DNA of 9,780 nt from CANRPC01 sp964456095 (GCA_964456095.1 CAYVZF010000050.1:1-9780); one strand, 5' to 3'; shown: positions 1 through 7,548, numbered from the stretch's first letter. Numbers and translations are program-made. Notes: generated from the letters alone by a model not told the origin.

Positions 1-974
1 TGACTGAAGAACAAATTGAAAGAGAATATATTAAAACATTGAGAATTCCAAAGATAACTATTGTAGAGATGAAAAGTCCTAGACAAGATTTAACCTTTGA
101 TGAGTTTAAAACTATTTTATCTTATAAGCATATTCATTATAATGAACAATCATTTAATAAAAATTTTTATTTAAAAAATGAGGATGATAAATATAATTAT
201 TTGGCGTATTTATTATCCGATCAAAATAGTATTTCTATAAAGGTTTGTAAATTTAAAGGTGCAACTAAAGTTGATTTTTTATCTAGAAAAGAATTTGATG
301 ATGGATGTATATTAAGAAAAATGGAAGAAGCGTTTGATTATGCTGATAATGTTATTAATTTAATTCAAACAGATGTATCAGGTGGAAATAATAGAGTTGA
401 CACTCCATTACTAGATAAAAATTCATTTAAAGAAGCATGGTACAATGCCGTATGTCACAATTTATGGACTTCAAAAATACCACCTGCAATTTATGGATTT
501 GAAGATAGAGTAGAAATTATTTCTCAAGGGGTATTAAGAGATGATTTAACTGAAGAAGAATTCTTTAATGGTGTATCAAAACCAGTTAATGAAGAACTAG
601 CTAATATATTTTTAAAGTTAAAATACATGGAACAATCTGGTAAAGGAATATCAACAATTATTTCTAAATATGGAAAGGATGTTTTTCATTTTGGTTCATC
701 ATTTATAGAATGCATTTTACCATTTAATATTGTTGATAAAGAAAAATATTATCAGTTAATAGGAAGAAATGTCGCTAATGATGTCGCTAATGATGTCGCT
801 AATGATGGTGAGTTAATTTTTAATGCAATAAAAAATAATAAATATATAACTAGAATTGAATTAGCTACATTAATCAATAAATCTGTTAAAACTGTTGAAA
901 GAATTATTAAAAGTGATACTAGGATAATTAGAGTTGGCTCTCCAAGAACTGGTCACTGGGAAATAAAAGAATAA
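1..974 (+). CDS. ATP-binding regulator, Schlafen AlbA_2 / RecG C-terminal-like family (5' end outside window)
   Basis: The reading frame (codons from base 3) is open to the left edge, so the TTG at 39 is probably internal and the N-terminal AlbA_2 domain lies outside. What remains resembles the GHKL-like ATP-binding region often called the RecG C-terminal domain. It has an LTF segment near bases 90-100, a KYNYLAYLLSD block near 190-220, an N-box-like KEAWYNAVCHN near 430-462, a VEIISQG block near 510-530, and EQSGKGIS near 629-655. A linker of three VAND units (771-806) leads to a C-terminal helix-turn-helix or winged-helix segment (about 813-970), suggesting DNA binding. Family members are usually annotated as ATP-binding proteins or putative transcriptional regulators; the true role is unknown. 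The visible part has no internal stop and seems intact. Downstream lie a Fic pseudogene and a broken paralogue, pointing to an accessory island. Confidence 0.8.
   Translation, partial: TEEQIEREYIKTLRIPKITIVEMKSPRQDLTFDEFKTILSYKHIHYNEQSFNKNFYLKNEDDKYNYLAYLLSDQNSISIKVCKFKGATKVDFLSRKEFDDGCILRKMEEAFDYADNVINLIQTDVSGGNNRVDTPLLDKNSFKEAWYNAVCHNLWTSKIPPAIYGFEDRVEIISQGVLRDDLTEEEFFNGVSKPVNEELANIFLKLKYMEQSGKGISTIISKYGKDVFHFGSSFIECILPFNIVDKEKYYQLIGRNVANDVANDVANDGELIFNAIKNNKYITRIELATLINKSVKTVERIIKSDTRIIRVGSPRTGHWEIKE
771..806 (+). repeat. Three perfect tandem copies of a 12-base unit
   Basis: The unit gtcgctaatgat occurs three times in a row (771-782, 783-794, 795-806) and encodes VAND repeats in the linker between the ATPase-like region and the C-terminal DNA-binding domain. 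The unit length is a multiple of three, so copy-number changes would alter linker length without breaking the frame. Similar DVTN/NDVT-type linkers are common in this family. Confidence 0.9.
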
Positions 975-1260
975 GTCATCAACAATAAATTACAATAAAA
1001 TTTGAGCCTATTAAATAATAGTTAAGAAACCATATATAAAGTAATTATGCAAAAAATAACTTATTATATGGAATTTCATATTAAGATATAAAAATCGATT
1101 TTTACATTGGATTATCATATAAATAATCTACTTACTATTGAAGTGCAAGAGCAAATAAGAATGAAATTGATAAATTAGATATAATAAGAATATAAACAAA
1201 GAATCATAAGGAATAAAACAATTAGTTTTTGCTCCTTATTTTGTCATAATATATGTAAAG
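975..1260. other. Gene-free AT-rich gap with short inverted repeats
   Basis: I see no convincing coding region on either strand. The stretch holds an imperfect hairpin at 1030-1071 (outer arms ccatata/tatatgg, A-rich loop), a perfect palindrome at 1089-1104, and an interrupted hairpin at 1208-1237 (aagga + aaaac pairing with gtttt + tcctt). None has the strong U-tract needed to call a terminator with confidence. Confidence 0.6.
1089..1104. repeat. Perfect 16-base palindrome centred on TCGA
   Basis: The sequence taaaaatcgattttta reads the same on both strands. It lies between the regulator gene and the Fic pseudogene. It could be a site for a dimeric DNA-binding protein, but in DNA this AT-rich it may also be chance. 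Confidence 0.5.
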
Positions 1261-1879
1261 ATGATGAAAGTGAAATTAGAGTTTAAATCTACTAATTATT
1301 TAATTGATTATTTATTAAATATTGAAAAAAATAAAACCATTTTAGATTATTTATATTTACCAACAAGAACAAAGCAAAAATTAATGTATGATGCAAAACT
1401 TAAAAAAACACACTTTCTACAAGTATTGAAGAAAATGTACTATCTTTAAAACAAGTTGAAAATGTTATTAGGGAGAAGAAACAAAGTAATAAGTTTTTAA
1501 CTGATGTAGAAGTACAAAATTATTGGGATGCACTTTCATTTTAGAAGAAGATAAATAGAAAAAATACACCATTATCGAAAGAATTATTTTTAGAAGCGCT
1601 ACTTCTCAGGTGTTTTATTTGTAGTGTATGATGATAAAACCAAGCAAGTAAAATATATTCCGTCAGAATGGTGTGATGATGAATCTTTAATTGATGAAAT
1701 AATAACTTGGTATTACAATAATTAGCATCTATTTGCTCCGATTATTGCGGCAATAATAAGTTATGCTTTTGTAAGCATTCATCCATTTGCTAATTGTGGA
1801 ATAACTAAGACAACTAGTTATAAATTATCCTGAGCAATATTCTAGTTTGAAAGCTTCAGATATTGGTTTTACTGATTAA
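1261..1879 (+). pseudogene. Fic-family protein (Fic_N plus Fic domain), decayed
   Basis: Several reading frames together rebuild a class II Fic protein, a family of AMP-transferases that modify other proteins. Bases 1261 to about 1418 encode a Fic_N-like start (an NIEKNKTILDYL block, then LPTRTKQKLMYDAKL). After loss of about one base near 1417 the frame continues with TSIEEN (1419-1436), matching the inhibitory motif [S/T]xxxE[G/N], then LSLKQVENVI and VQNYWDALSF. Another one-base loss creates TAG after that block. From 1606 the frame reads SGVLFVVYDDKT and later a match to the Fic core ending in SIHPFAN (histidine codon 1780-1782). The usual HPFxxGNGRT motif is destroyed here (HPFANCGIT), and there is an in-frame TAG at 1723-1725. 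A short extension in another frame ends at TAA 1877-1879 and is less certain. No active enzyme can be made. The N-terminal limit is also uncertain. Confidence 0.82.
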
Positions 1880-1943
1880 ATAGTAAAATTGACTTTAATT
1901 ATGTTATTCTAGTCTTATCATCTGCACCATTATAGTAAATCGA

Positions 1944-1973
1944 TAAGTCTTTCGCAAAAGGCTTATTTTTTTT
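1944..1973 (+). terminator. Rho-independent terminator, first of two
   Basis: A 9-bp stem (1944-1952 with 1957-1965, one G-U pair) closes a four-base loop (1953-1956) and is followed at once by a run of eight T (1966-1973). The orientation suits termination of rightward transcription from the decayed Fic gene. Confidence 0.75.
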
Positions 1974-1983
1974 GATTTTGTAG

Positions 1984-2023
1984 ACCATTTTGCTTGAAAT
2001 ATAGTGAAATGGTTTCATTTTTT
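1984..2023 (+). terminator. Second terminator-like hairpin
   Basis: The arms accatttTGCT (1984-1994) and agTGaaatggt (2003-2013) form an 11-bp stem including two G-U pairs, with an eight-base loop. A T-rich tail follows (ttcatttttt). It lies 10 bases past the first terminator and points the same way. Confidence 0.6.
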
Positions 2024-2092
2024 ATGTAAGTAAAAGGCTTTTTGTTGTATAAACTATAGGATACTTGTTAAGGCATCGAACCTTTAGCTTCA

Positions 2093-2752
2093 ATGGGAAT
2101 TGAATCAAATAATCAAATTTTAACTTTTAATTATTTGAAAATTATATATGATTAACGGATTAATATTGAATGAAGAGATTTTTAAATATAACCTAAACTT
2201 AATTACTAGTGATAATAAGTATAATTTAATGGCTGATATATTATCTGATGATAATACGTACTCAATTAACGTCACAAAATTTGGTGGTGTCGATAAAATA
2301 AATTTAGTTAAAAGAAATGAATATGGATATAAATGTTTAATTTTAGTAATAAAACAAATGCTTGACTATGTAGAATCATTAAATGAAACATTTGTTAAAA
2401 TTGAAGGAGCAGTAAGACAAGAAACAAAGCTATTTGACTTTAGTTGTTTTAGAGAAGCTTAGCTTAATGCGTGTTTACACAATTTATCAGAAGCTTCTTA
2501 TGACATAATAAATGGATTGATGGAAATGAACCTATGATTTCAGTCTTTTTGAATAGAATAGAAATATTATCAAGAGGAGCGCTTCCGCCTTTTTAAACAT
2601 TTAAGGGATTTTATTTAGGTGAATCTATTCCTGTTAATGAAAAATTATCGGAAATACTATTACAATTACATATAAGTAAAAAATCAGGTAGAGGAATTCA
2701 AATAATTATTGAAATATATGGAAAAGAAACTATTGAAATTAGAAAAAATTGA
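2093..2752 (+). pseudogene. Decayed paralogue of the AlbA_2 / RecG C-terminal-like regulator
   Basis: The pieces align block by block with the regulator at 1-974. The frame at 2093-2152 gives MGIESNNQILTFNYLKIIYD (the LTF block), then hits TAA at 2153. The frame of 2148 continues with GLILNEEIF, KYNLMADILSD and SINVTKFGG to FREA, then TAG at 2460-2462 exactly where the intact gene has TGG for tryptophan (EAWYNA against EA-stop-LNA). After a shift near 2500-2522 a third frame reads NRIEILSRGALP, a TAA at 2594-2596, then ESIPVNEKLSEI and KKSGRGIQIIIEIYGKE, ending at TGA 2750-2752. The AlbA_2 N-terminus and the HTH end are missing. With two frame changes and two internal stops it is certainly not functional. 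The open stretch 2148-2462 should not be annotated as a separate small gene. Confidence 0.85.
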
Positions 2753-3070
2753 TAAAAATATATGAAAAAAATAATAAGAACATGAATTTATTTTAAAAAA
2801 TAAGATGAAACATAATTTGGATGGCATTGAGTTATAAAATTAGCATTTATGATAAAAAAATCTTAATAATTTGGTGGTTAGAAAAAAATTACAAAACGTA
2901 AAAAAATAATAAAAATTGCCTAAATATTAGATATTTTAAGTTTTTATTATGTTTTTTTAATAATATAACTATTACTTCTTAAGTTTTATTTTTTTAATTC
3001 CTTTAAATATGCAAAATTAAAATTATAAAATTATTATTTTATTTTAAAATTTATTTTAAAAATAAAGTTT
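2753..3070. other. Very AT-rich non-coding stretch
   Basis: This stretch is almost pure A and T with long homopolymer runs and stops in all frames, and I see no gene. It holds only low-complexity repeats, such as two similar ttaagtttt-plus-T-run segments near 2937-2965 and 2980-3000. The A/T tracts just upstream of the promoter at 3095 could act as an UP element or curved DNA. Confidence 0.6.
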
Positions 3071-3082
3071 TTTTTTGATATT

Positions 3083-3103
3083 TATTGTCTAATATTGACA
3101 ATA
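3083..3103. promoter_or_regulatory. Inverted repeat overlapping the -35 box (candidate operator)
   Basis: The arms tattgtc (3083-3089) and gacaata (3097-3103) are perfect inverted copies separated by seven bases. The right arm covers most of the -35 hexamer. A dimeric protein bound here would block RNA polymerase, so it is a candidate repressor site for the downstream operon. The regulator is unknown. Confidence 0.45.
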
Positions 3104-3123
3104 TTTTGATGTTTACTTATAAT
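3095..3123 (+). promoter_or_regulatory. Consensus housekeeping-sigma promoter of the secretion operon
   Basis: TTGACA (3095-3100) and TATAAT (3118-3123) are both perfect consensus boxes separated by exactly 17 bases. Transcription should start near 3130, giving a leader of about 64 bases before the first gene, whose ribosome site AGGAGG (3181-3186) lies seven bases before ATG 3194. Even in an AT-rich genome a perfect 6+17+6 match is unlikely by chance, and its position directly ahead of the operon supports it. Confidence 0.8.
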
Positions 3124-3193
3124 TTCAGCATAAATAATATATATATTATATTATTTGATTTAACTTCATTTTTTAAAACGAGGAGGGAAAAGA

Positions 3194-3934
3194 ATGAAAA
3201 AGAAAATTGTTTATATGACGATGATTATGTCTACAATAGCTCTTATGAGTACAGGCTTTGCAGCATGGGTTATTTCTGGAAATAATTCTGAAGAAAAAAA
3301 TGGAAATATTGTTGTTGATACTGTTTCTAATGAATCAAGACTCATTAGTGGATTTACATGGGATGGAGGCGTTGATCCCAAAATAGTATTTAGTATGCCT
3401 GAAAAGCCTACTAAAACATTTGAAAATCCTAGAGTCACAAATAAATATGATGACTCTGTTGGCTATGAAATGTTAAGTGCTAAAGCTACTTTTGAAGTCA
3501 CAAATGTTAAAAAGGGTGAGAATTTAAATGATATTATGGGAATAGAATTCTCATTGAAAGATGTAGAGGAACAAACTAATTTTACTACAGCAATTGAGGA
3601 AAAATATATTACTGGAATACCTTCATTGAACAATGTAGATGGATGGAGTAACTTCACAACTATTTCTGATGAAAAGGGAACTGCTGAATATGGAATTAGT
3701 GTAAAAAAATCTAGTGAAGAAGCAAGTAGTAGTAATAAGACAAAATTTGAAATTGAAATCAAATTTGCTTGGGGTGAAATATTTAATTACGAAAATCCTT
3801 ATTATTATTATAATAATTTAGAAGACTTTGATGATTCTAAAGCTCAATCTCAATTAACTGAAATGAATGAACTTCTAAATGGAGTTAGTTACAATTTAAA
3901 AATAGAAACAAAAAGCCCTGGTACTAATGAATAA
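3194..3934 (+). CDS. Secreted TasA-like protein with SipW-type signal peptide (paralogue 1)
   Basis: This 246-residue protein begins with MKKK, a hydrophobic segment (about 5-24) and the junction STGFAAWVIS. That resembles the TasA/CalY-type SipW-cognate signal, where cleavage follows the AA, so the mature chain probably starts at W25. The rest is polar, rich in Asp, Glu, Asn and Ser, and likely beta-rich, as in TasA-like surface or fibre proteins. Near the C terminus it carries WGEIFNYENPYYYY (193-206), a motif shared with the next gene. There are no cysteines and no sortase or cell-wall anchor. The start is well supported by AGGAGG seven bases upstream and by the promoter at 3095. A signal peptidase lies two genes downstream, the obvious processing enzyme. 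By family it could be a matrix fibre subunit or another surface protein; the sequence alone cannot say which. Confidence 0.8.
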   Translation: MKKKIVYMTMIMSTIALMSTGFAAWVISGNNSEEKNGNIVVDTVSNESRLISGFTWDGGVDPKIVFSMPEKPTKTFENPRVTNKYDDSVGYEMLSAKATFEVTNVKKGENLNDIMGIEFSLKDVEEQTNFTTAIEEKYITGIPSLNNVDGWSNFTTISDEKGTAEYGISVKKSSEEASSSNKTKFEIEIKFAWGEIFNYENPYYYYNNLEDFDDSKAQSQLTEMNELLNGVSYNLKIETKSPGTNE

Positions 3935-3971
3935 TTAGTGTCAGTGATAAATATTAGGAGGAAAAAATATT

Positions 3972-4721
3972 ATGGCTAGAATTACTAGAAAATCATATAA
4001 AAGAAAAAAAATTGTTTTAGGTTTATGTATGTTTGCTTCAGTTGCATTAATTTCAACTGGATTTGCTGCTTGGATTCTTTCTGCTGATGCAAATTCAGAA
4101 CACGATGGTAATATTACTGTTGGAATGGTTAGCGATGGAACTGTTGAATTTGGAAAAGTTGAATATTCAGCAGATGACTTTAGATTTGATGCTGATAAAA
4201 ATGATGATAAAGGCAGATTAAAATACGATTCTAAATTTGAAAATGACTATGAAAGATTAACAGTTACTGTCAGTGGTTATGTTACTAATGCTGATTATTT
4301 AGATAAAATAACAGTTTCTATGGATGTTTCTGATCAAGTAAAAAATGCCGCGGATGTTGATAAGTATATTGAATTACCTGAATGTGCTTTAGATACTGTC
4401 GAACTTGATAATACAACAATATATACTGTTACAGCAGAAGATGTAGAAAATGATACTTATTCTGGTTTAGCTGAAGGTAATAAAATTTGTATCTTTAGTT
4501 ATGACATTTCATTTAAATGGGGAGAAAAATTTAATAATGTAAATCCTGGATATTATTATGATGATCCTGATACTGGTGGTGCATTTACAACAGATGAAAC
4601 TGGTAAAAAAGCATATACTATTTCTAATGAAGAAGTTAAAAATGTCATGGATGATGTTAAAACTAAATTAGAAACAAATGCTGAATATAAAATTACTTTA
4701 ACTGCGGTTGCTAATTCTTAA
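3972..4721 (+). CDS. Secreted TasA-like protein with SipW-type signal peptide (paralogue 2)
   Basis: This 249-residue protein has a longer basic N-region (R and K through residue 13), a hydrophobic core (about 14-33), and the same STGFAAWILS junction, predicting cleavage after A33. The mature part is acidic and polar, with WGEKFNNVNPGYYY (183-196) matching the motif of its neighbour. The two proteins differ greatly between these ends, so this is an old duplication, perhaps of major and minor subunits. An AGGAGG lies ten bases before ATG 3972, and the gap from the previous gene is 37 bases with no terminator, so co-transcription is likely. The only visible cysteines in the mature chain are a few isolated ones near the middle (ELPECALD, KICIF). 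Function beyond SipW-dependent export is not evident. Confidence 0.8.
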   Translation: MARITRKSYKRKKIVLGLCMFASVALISTGFAAWILSADANSEHDGNITVGMVSDGTVEFGKVEYSADDFRFDADKNDDKGRLKYDSKFENDYERLTVTVSGYVTNADYLDKITVSMDVSDQVKNAADVDKYIELPECALDTVELDNTTIYTVTAEDVENDTYSGLAEGNKICIFSYDISFKWGEKFNNVNPGYYYDDPDTGGAFTTDETGKKAYTISNEEVKNVMDDVKTKLETNAEYKITLTAVANS

Positions 4722-4744
4722 TTTTAAATAACGGTGATTAAGTA

Positions 4745-5725
4745 ATGACACAAACTGAAATTATCGCTTTAGTTGTTACCTTTATTGGTGTATTAAGTTT
4801 TGCAACGATTATTACAATGCTTTATTCATCTTATATCTCTTCCGTAATTAAGGATATAAGATTAGGGAATCAAGATGCAGATTTTTTATACGATTTGATA
4901 AAGGAAAGCAAAGCAAAAATACAAAAGCGTCGTAAAATTATATCAATTATTAAAAATTGTGCATATTGTATTTTTTTAGCGATCATAATTCCTGTTATCT
5001 CTTTAGCGGTTATTAGCAAAGTTAATGGGGATGTAATGATGATTGGTGGTAATTCTGTTATTGTTGTTGCTTCTGGATCGATGAGTGAAAAAAATAGTTC
5101 TAATAATTATTTATTCACAGAAAACTTGAATAATCAATTTCAAACTTATGATATTATCGTTATTAATAAAGTTAATGATGAAGCTGATTTAAAAAAATAT
5201 GACGTTATATCTTTTATTAATGATAAAGGTATTACTGTTATACACAGAATTATTGATTTTGAATATCAAAATGGAGAAAGAGTATACGTTACAAGAGGAG
5301 ACGCTAATAACGCTACTGATAAATATAGACCAACTTTTGATAATGTTATTGGTAGATATTCAGGGAAAAGAGTTCCGCTTGTAGGAATGTTTGTATTGTT
5401 TTTTCAATCCGGTTCAGGAATTATAACTGTAGTTGCAGTTATTTATTGCTTGCTTGTGATTGATTATTTATCGAAAAAGATGAATAAAGAAAGCGAAAAG
5501 CGTTTAGAGATATTATCCTCTGTATTTAATGTTGATGAAATGGAAGACAAAGATATTGAATTGATGAAAATCGGCTATGTTGAATATATATTATATAAAG
5601 GATTTATGTATCGTTTGGATGAAAACGGCATTGTCGATAAAAAAGAGGTTAATGAAAACTATGAAGATAAAAAAATATTGGAAGTAGTTGAAAATACAGA
5701 ATTAGAAGAGTTAAGAAAAAAATAA
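4745..5725 (+). CDS. sipW-like: Signal peptidase I, ER/SipW type, with extra domains
   Basis: This membrane peptidase should remove the signal peptides of the two preceding proteins. The core runs from the SGSM motif (nucleophile S112) through KYDVISF (151-157) and VIHRI (H167) to TRGDANNATD (183-192). Having His-Arg where most bacterial enzymes have a catalytic lysine marks the archaeal/ER/SipW class, which uses a Ser-His pair. Predicted membrane segments are about 5-29, 66-92 and 225-242. At 326 residues it is much longer than SipW of Bacillus (about 190). The extra parts are an N-terminal membrane helix with a charged loop (30-64) and a charged C-terminal tail of about 85 residues that ends in a Glu/Lys-rich helix. 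GGTGA lies seven bases before the ATG, and the gap from the previous gene is 23 bases. The gene order substrate-substrate-peptidase supports the role. Confidence 0.9.
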   Translation: MTQTEIIALVVTFIGVLSFATIITMLYSSYISSVIKDIRLGNQDADFLYDLIKESKAKIQKRRKIISIIKNCAYCIFLAIIIPVISLAVISKVNGDVMMIGGNSVIVVASGSMSEKNSSNNYLFTENLNNQFQTYDIIVINKVNDEADLKKYDVISFINDKGITVIHRIIDFEYQNGERVYVTRGDANNATDKYRPTFDNVIGRYSGKRVPLVGMFVLFFQSGSGIITVVAVIYCLLVIDYLSKKMNKESEKRLEILSSVFNVDEMEDKDIELMKIGYVEYILYKGFMYRLDENGIVDKKEVNENYEDKKILEVVENTELEELRKK

Positions 5726-5745
5726 TACTAAGGAGGATGGAAAAT

Positions 5746-7548
5746 ATGCAAAAACCATATTTTACTAGAAGAAATTTAATTGCAATTTCTTTGTCGATGT
5801 TTTATGCTTTTACATTATTATTTACAGGTGTTTGTTTATCTGGTTCAGCAGAATCTATTATTGCTGAAAAGAATCCAATTGCGCTTTTAGGTAATAGTTT
5901 AGGTTTTAGTAAAATTCAAATTGAAGGTGCAAACGGATTTGTTTGTTTGTTGCTTATTGCAATATATGTTGTTGTTTTAGTCGCAGCACTTATTTATGAA
6001 ATAAGATATGCGATTGTTAACAAAAAGAAAATATTTAGTTGGAAAATGATACTTACATACATTATTACTTTAGTTGTATGTGTTGGCTTATCATATGGAG
6101 TTAGTTTATTAATTCAATTACCATTAAGTGGTGATAATATTAAAAACCTTTCAATATTTTTAGGTCAAAGTCTACTACTTAGTTTACTAATTTATGCTGT
6201 ATTATTCTCTTTAATTGGCGCGGTATTAATGTTTGTATTTAATATTATCTTAGTTGATAAACCATTTAAATTCTTTGATAAAAAGGATTTACCGGAAATT
6301 GAAGACGAAGATGAAGAAGAAAACGATGTTACCGCTAACTTTGATGGAAACTTTAATGCTAATAATGTATCACCAAATGGTGATGGTGGCGCTATTGGAC
6401 AAGGAGTTTCAGCAGCTGCTTGTGATGTTGCTAGAGAGTTAGATGATAGAGAAAAAGTATTCCCTTCACTTTCTCGTATTGACCATAATTATGATGGTTA
6501 TGAAATCGAAAAAATTGATACAGATGATTTATCTTTAGAAGAATTATGTGTTAGATTTAGAAATTATTTAGCAAAAGAAGAAAAATTATATTTTGATTTA
6601 GATACTTTAAGAATCTTTATTAGTGGTTTAGCGGCTTCTCACTTTTCAATTTTAGAAGGTTTAAGTGGTACTGGTAAATCTTCATTACCACGTTATTTTG
6701 CTAAATTTGTTAATGGTACTGTTTCATTCTTACCAGTTCAAGCAACTTGGAGAGATAAATCAAGTATTCTTGGTTATTTTAATGATTTCTCAAAAACATA
6801 TAATGAAACAGACTTCTTAGTTAAATTATATGAAGCTTCATATAATCCAGATAGAATTAATATATTTGTTCTCGATGAAATGAATATTTCTCGTGTTGAA
6901 TATTACTTTGCTGATTTCTTATCAGTTTTGGAATATCCTTCTGATCAATGGAAATTAAGAATTATGCATTTACCATATGATTTTATTCCACCTGTAAAAT
7001 TAGAAGATGGTTATATTAAAATACCTACTAATTCATACTTTGTTGGTACTGCAAATAAAGATGACTCAACATTTGCTATTGCAGATAAAGTATATGACCG
7101 TGCTATTACAATTTTCTTCGATAATAAGAATATTCCATTTGAAGTTAAAGAAGAAGAAGCTGGTGTTATCAATTTAAGTGCTTCAAAATTACATTCATTA
7201 TATGAAGAAGCATTAGAAATTGAAGAAAATAAATTAACTGATGAAGATAAAGAAAAATTCTTAAAAATTTGTGATTATATTTATGACACATTTGATGTTA
7301 CATTTGGTAACCGTATTTTAAATCAAATGGAAGTGCTTGTCCCAACATTTATTGCTTGTGGCGGTAAAAAAGAAGATATTTTAGATTTCTTACTTTCACG
7401 TAAGGTTTTAGCAAAATTAGAAGGACGTTTTGAAGAATATGTTAAAAATGGACTTAAACATCTTCTTGATTTAATCAATAAGATTTATGGAGAACATGAT
7501 TTCTCACAAAGTCGCAGATTGATTAATAATCTCATAAGAAAGTTGTAG
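5746..7548 (+). CDS. Membrane-anchored McrB-like AAA+ NTPase
   Basis: I choose ATG 5746 because AGGAGG (5731-5736) directly abuts the ATG at 5737 and sits a normal nine bases from 5746, giving 600 residues. The N-terminal part has four predicted membrane helices (about 10-32, 64-88, 100-122, 139-169), then an acidic stretch (181-193) and a low-complexity Asn/Gly linker to about 225. The C-terminal half is an AAA+ domain of the McrB group: Walker A GLSGTGKSS (305-313), Walker B FVLDEMN (D377, E378), GTANKDDST with N437 and D440 in the NxxD position of McrB, and a KVYDRA arginine-finger region (R452). McrB proteins hydrolyse GTP or ATP and usually drive a McrC nuclease; they are normally soluble with DNA-reading N-terminal domains. 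Here that domain is replaced by membrane helices, so a role on proteins at the membrane is more likely than restriction (inference). The partner gene follows after eight bases. Confidence 0.85.
   Translation: MQKPYFTRRNLIAISLSMFYAFTLLFTGVCLSGSAESIIAEKNPIALLGNSLGFSKIQIEGANGFVCLLLIAIYVVVLVAALIYEIRYAIVNKKKIFSWKMILTYIITLVVCVGLSYGVSLLIQLPLSGDNIKNLSIFLGQSLLLSLLIYAVLFSLIGAVLMFVFNIILVDKPFKFFDKKDLPEIEDEDEEENDVTANFDGNFNANNVSPNGDGGAIGQGVSAAACDVARELDDREKVFPSLSRIDHNYDGYEIEKIDTDDLSLEELCVRFRNYLAKEEKLYFDLDTLRIFISGLAASHFSILEGLSGTGKSSLPRYFAKFVNGTVSFLPVQATWRDKSSILGYFNDFSKTYNETDFLVKLYEASYNPDRINIFVLDEMNISRVEYYFADFLSVLEYPSDQWKLRIMHLPYDFIPPVKLEDGYIKIPTNSYFVGTANKDDSTFAIADKVYDRAITIFFDNKNIPFEVKEEEAGVINLSASKLHSLYEEALEIEENKLTDEDKEKFLKICDYIYDTFDVTFGNRILNQMEVLVPTFIACGGKKEDILDFLLSRKVLAKLEGRFEEYVKNGLKHLLDLINKIYGEHDFSQSRRLINNLIRKL

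Noticed and set aside
1261..1449. Possible small stand-alone gene of 62 codons
   Set aside because: It matches the Fic_N start, and the Fic sequence continues in a shifted frame after about 1418.
2148..2462. Possible small stand-alone gene of 104 codons
   Set aside because: It aligns with the middle of the AlbA_2-type regulator, and matching sequence continues on both sides in other frames, so it is a pseudogene fragment.
2460..2462. TAG read through as an amino acid in the second regulator copy
   Set aside because: Three genes in the operon end in TAG with the next start directly after, so TAG is a stop here, and the copy has other stops and frame changes.
1..3193. CRISPR array, tRNA or insertion sequence in the decayed left region
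   Set aside because: I found no spaced direct repeats, no tRNA cloverleaf and no transposase fragment or paired terminal repeats.
3085..3285. Open frame overlapping the promoter and first secreted-protein gene
   Set aside because: It covers the -35 and -10 boxes, has no ribosome site and overlaps a clear gene in another frame.
3211..3762. Antisense open frames over the first TasA-like gene
   Set aside because: They lack ribosome sites and mirror a well-supported + strand gene.
5737..5745. ATG at 5737 as the start of the McrB-like gene
   Set aside because: It touches the AGGAGG with no spacing, while ATG 5746 has a normal nine-base spacing.
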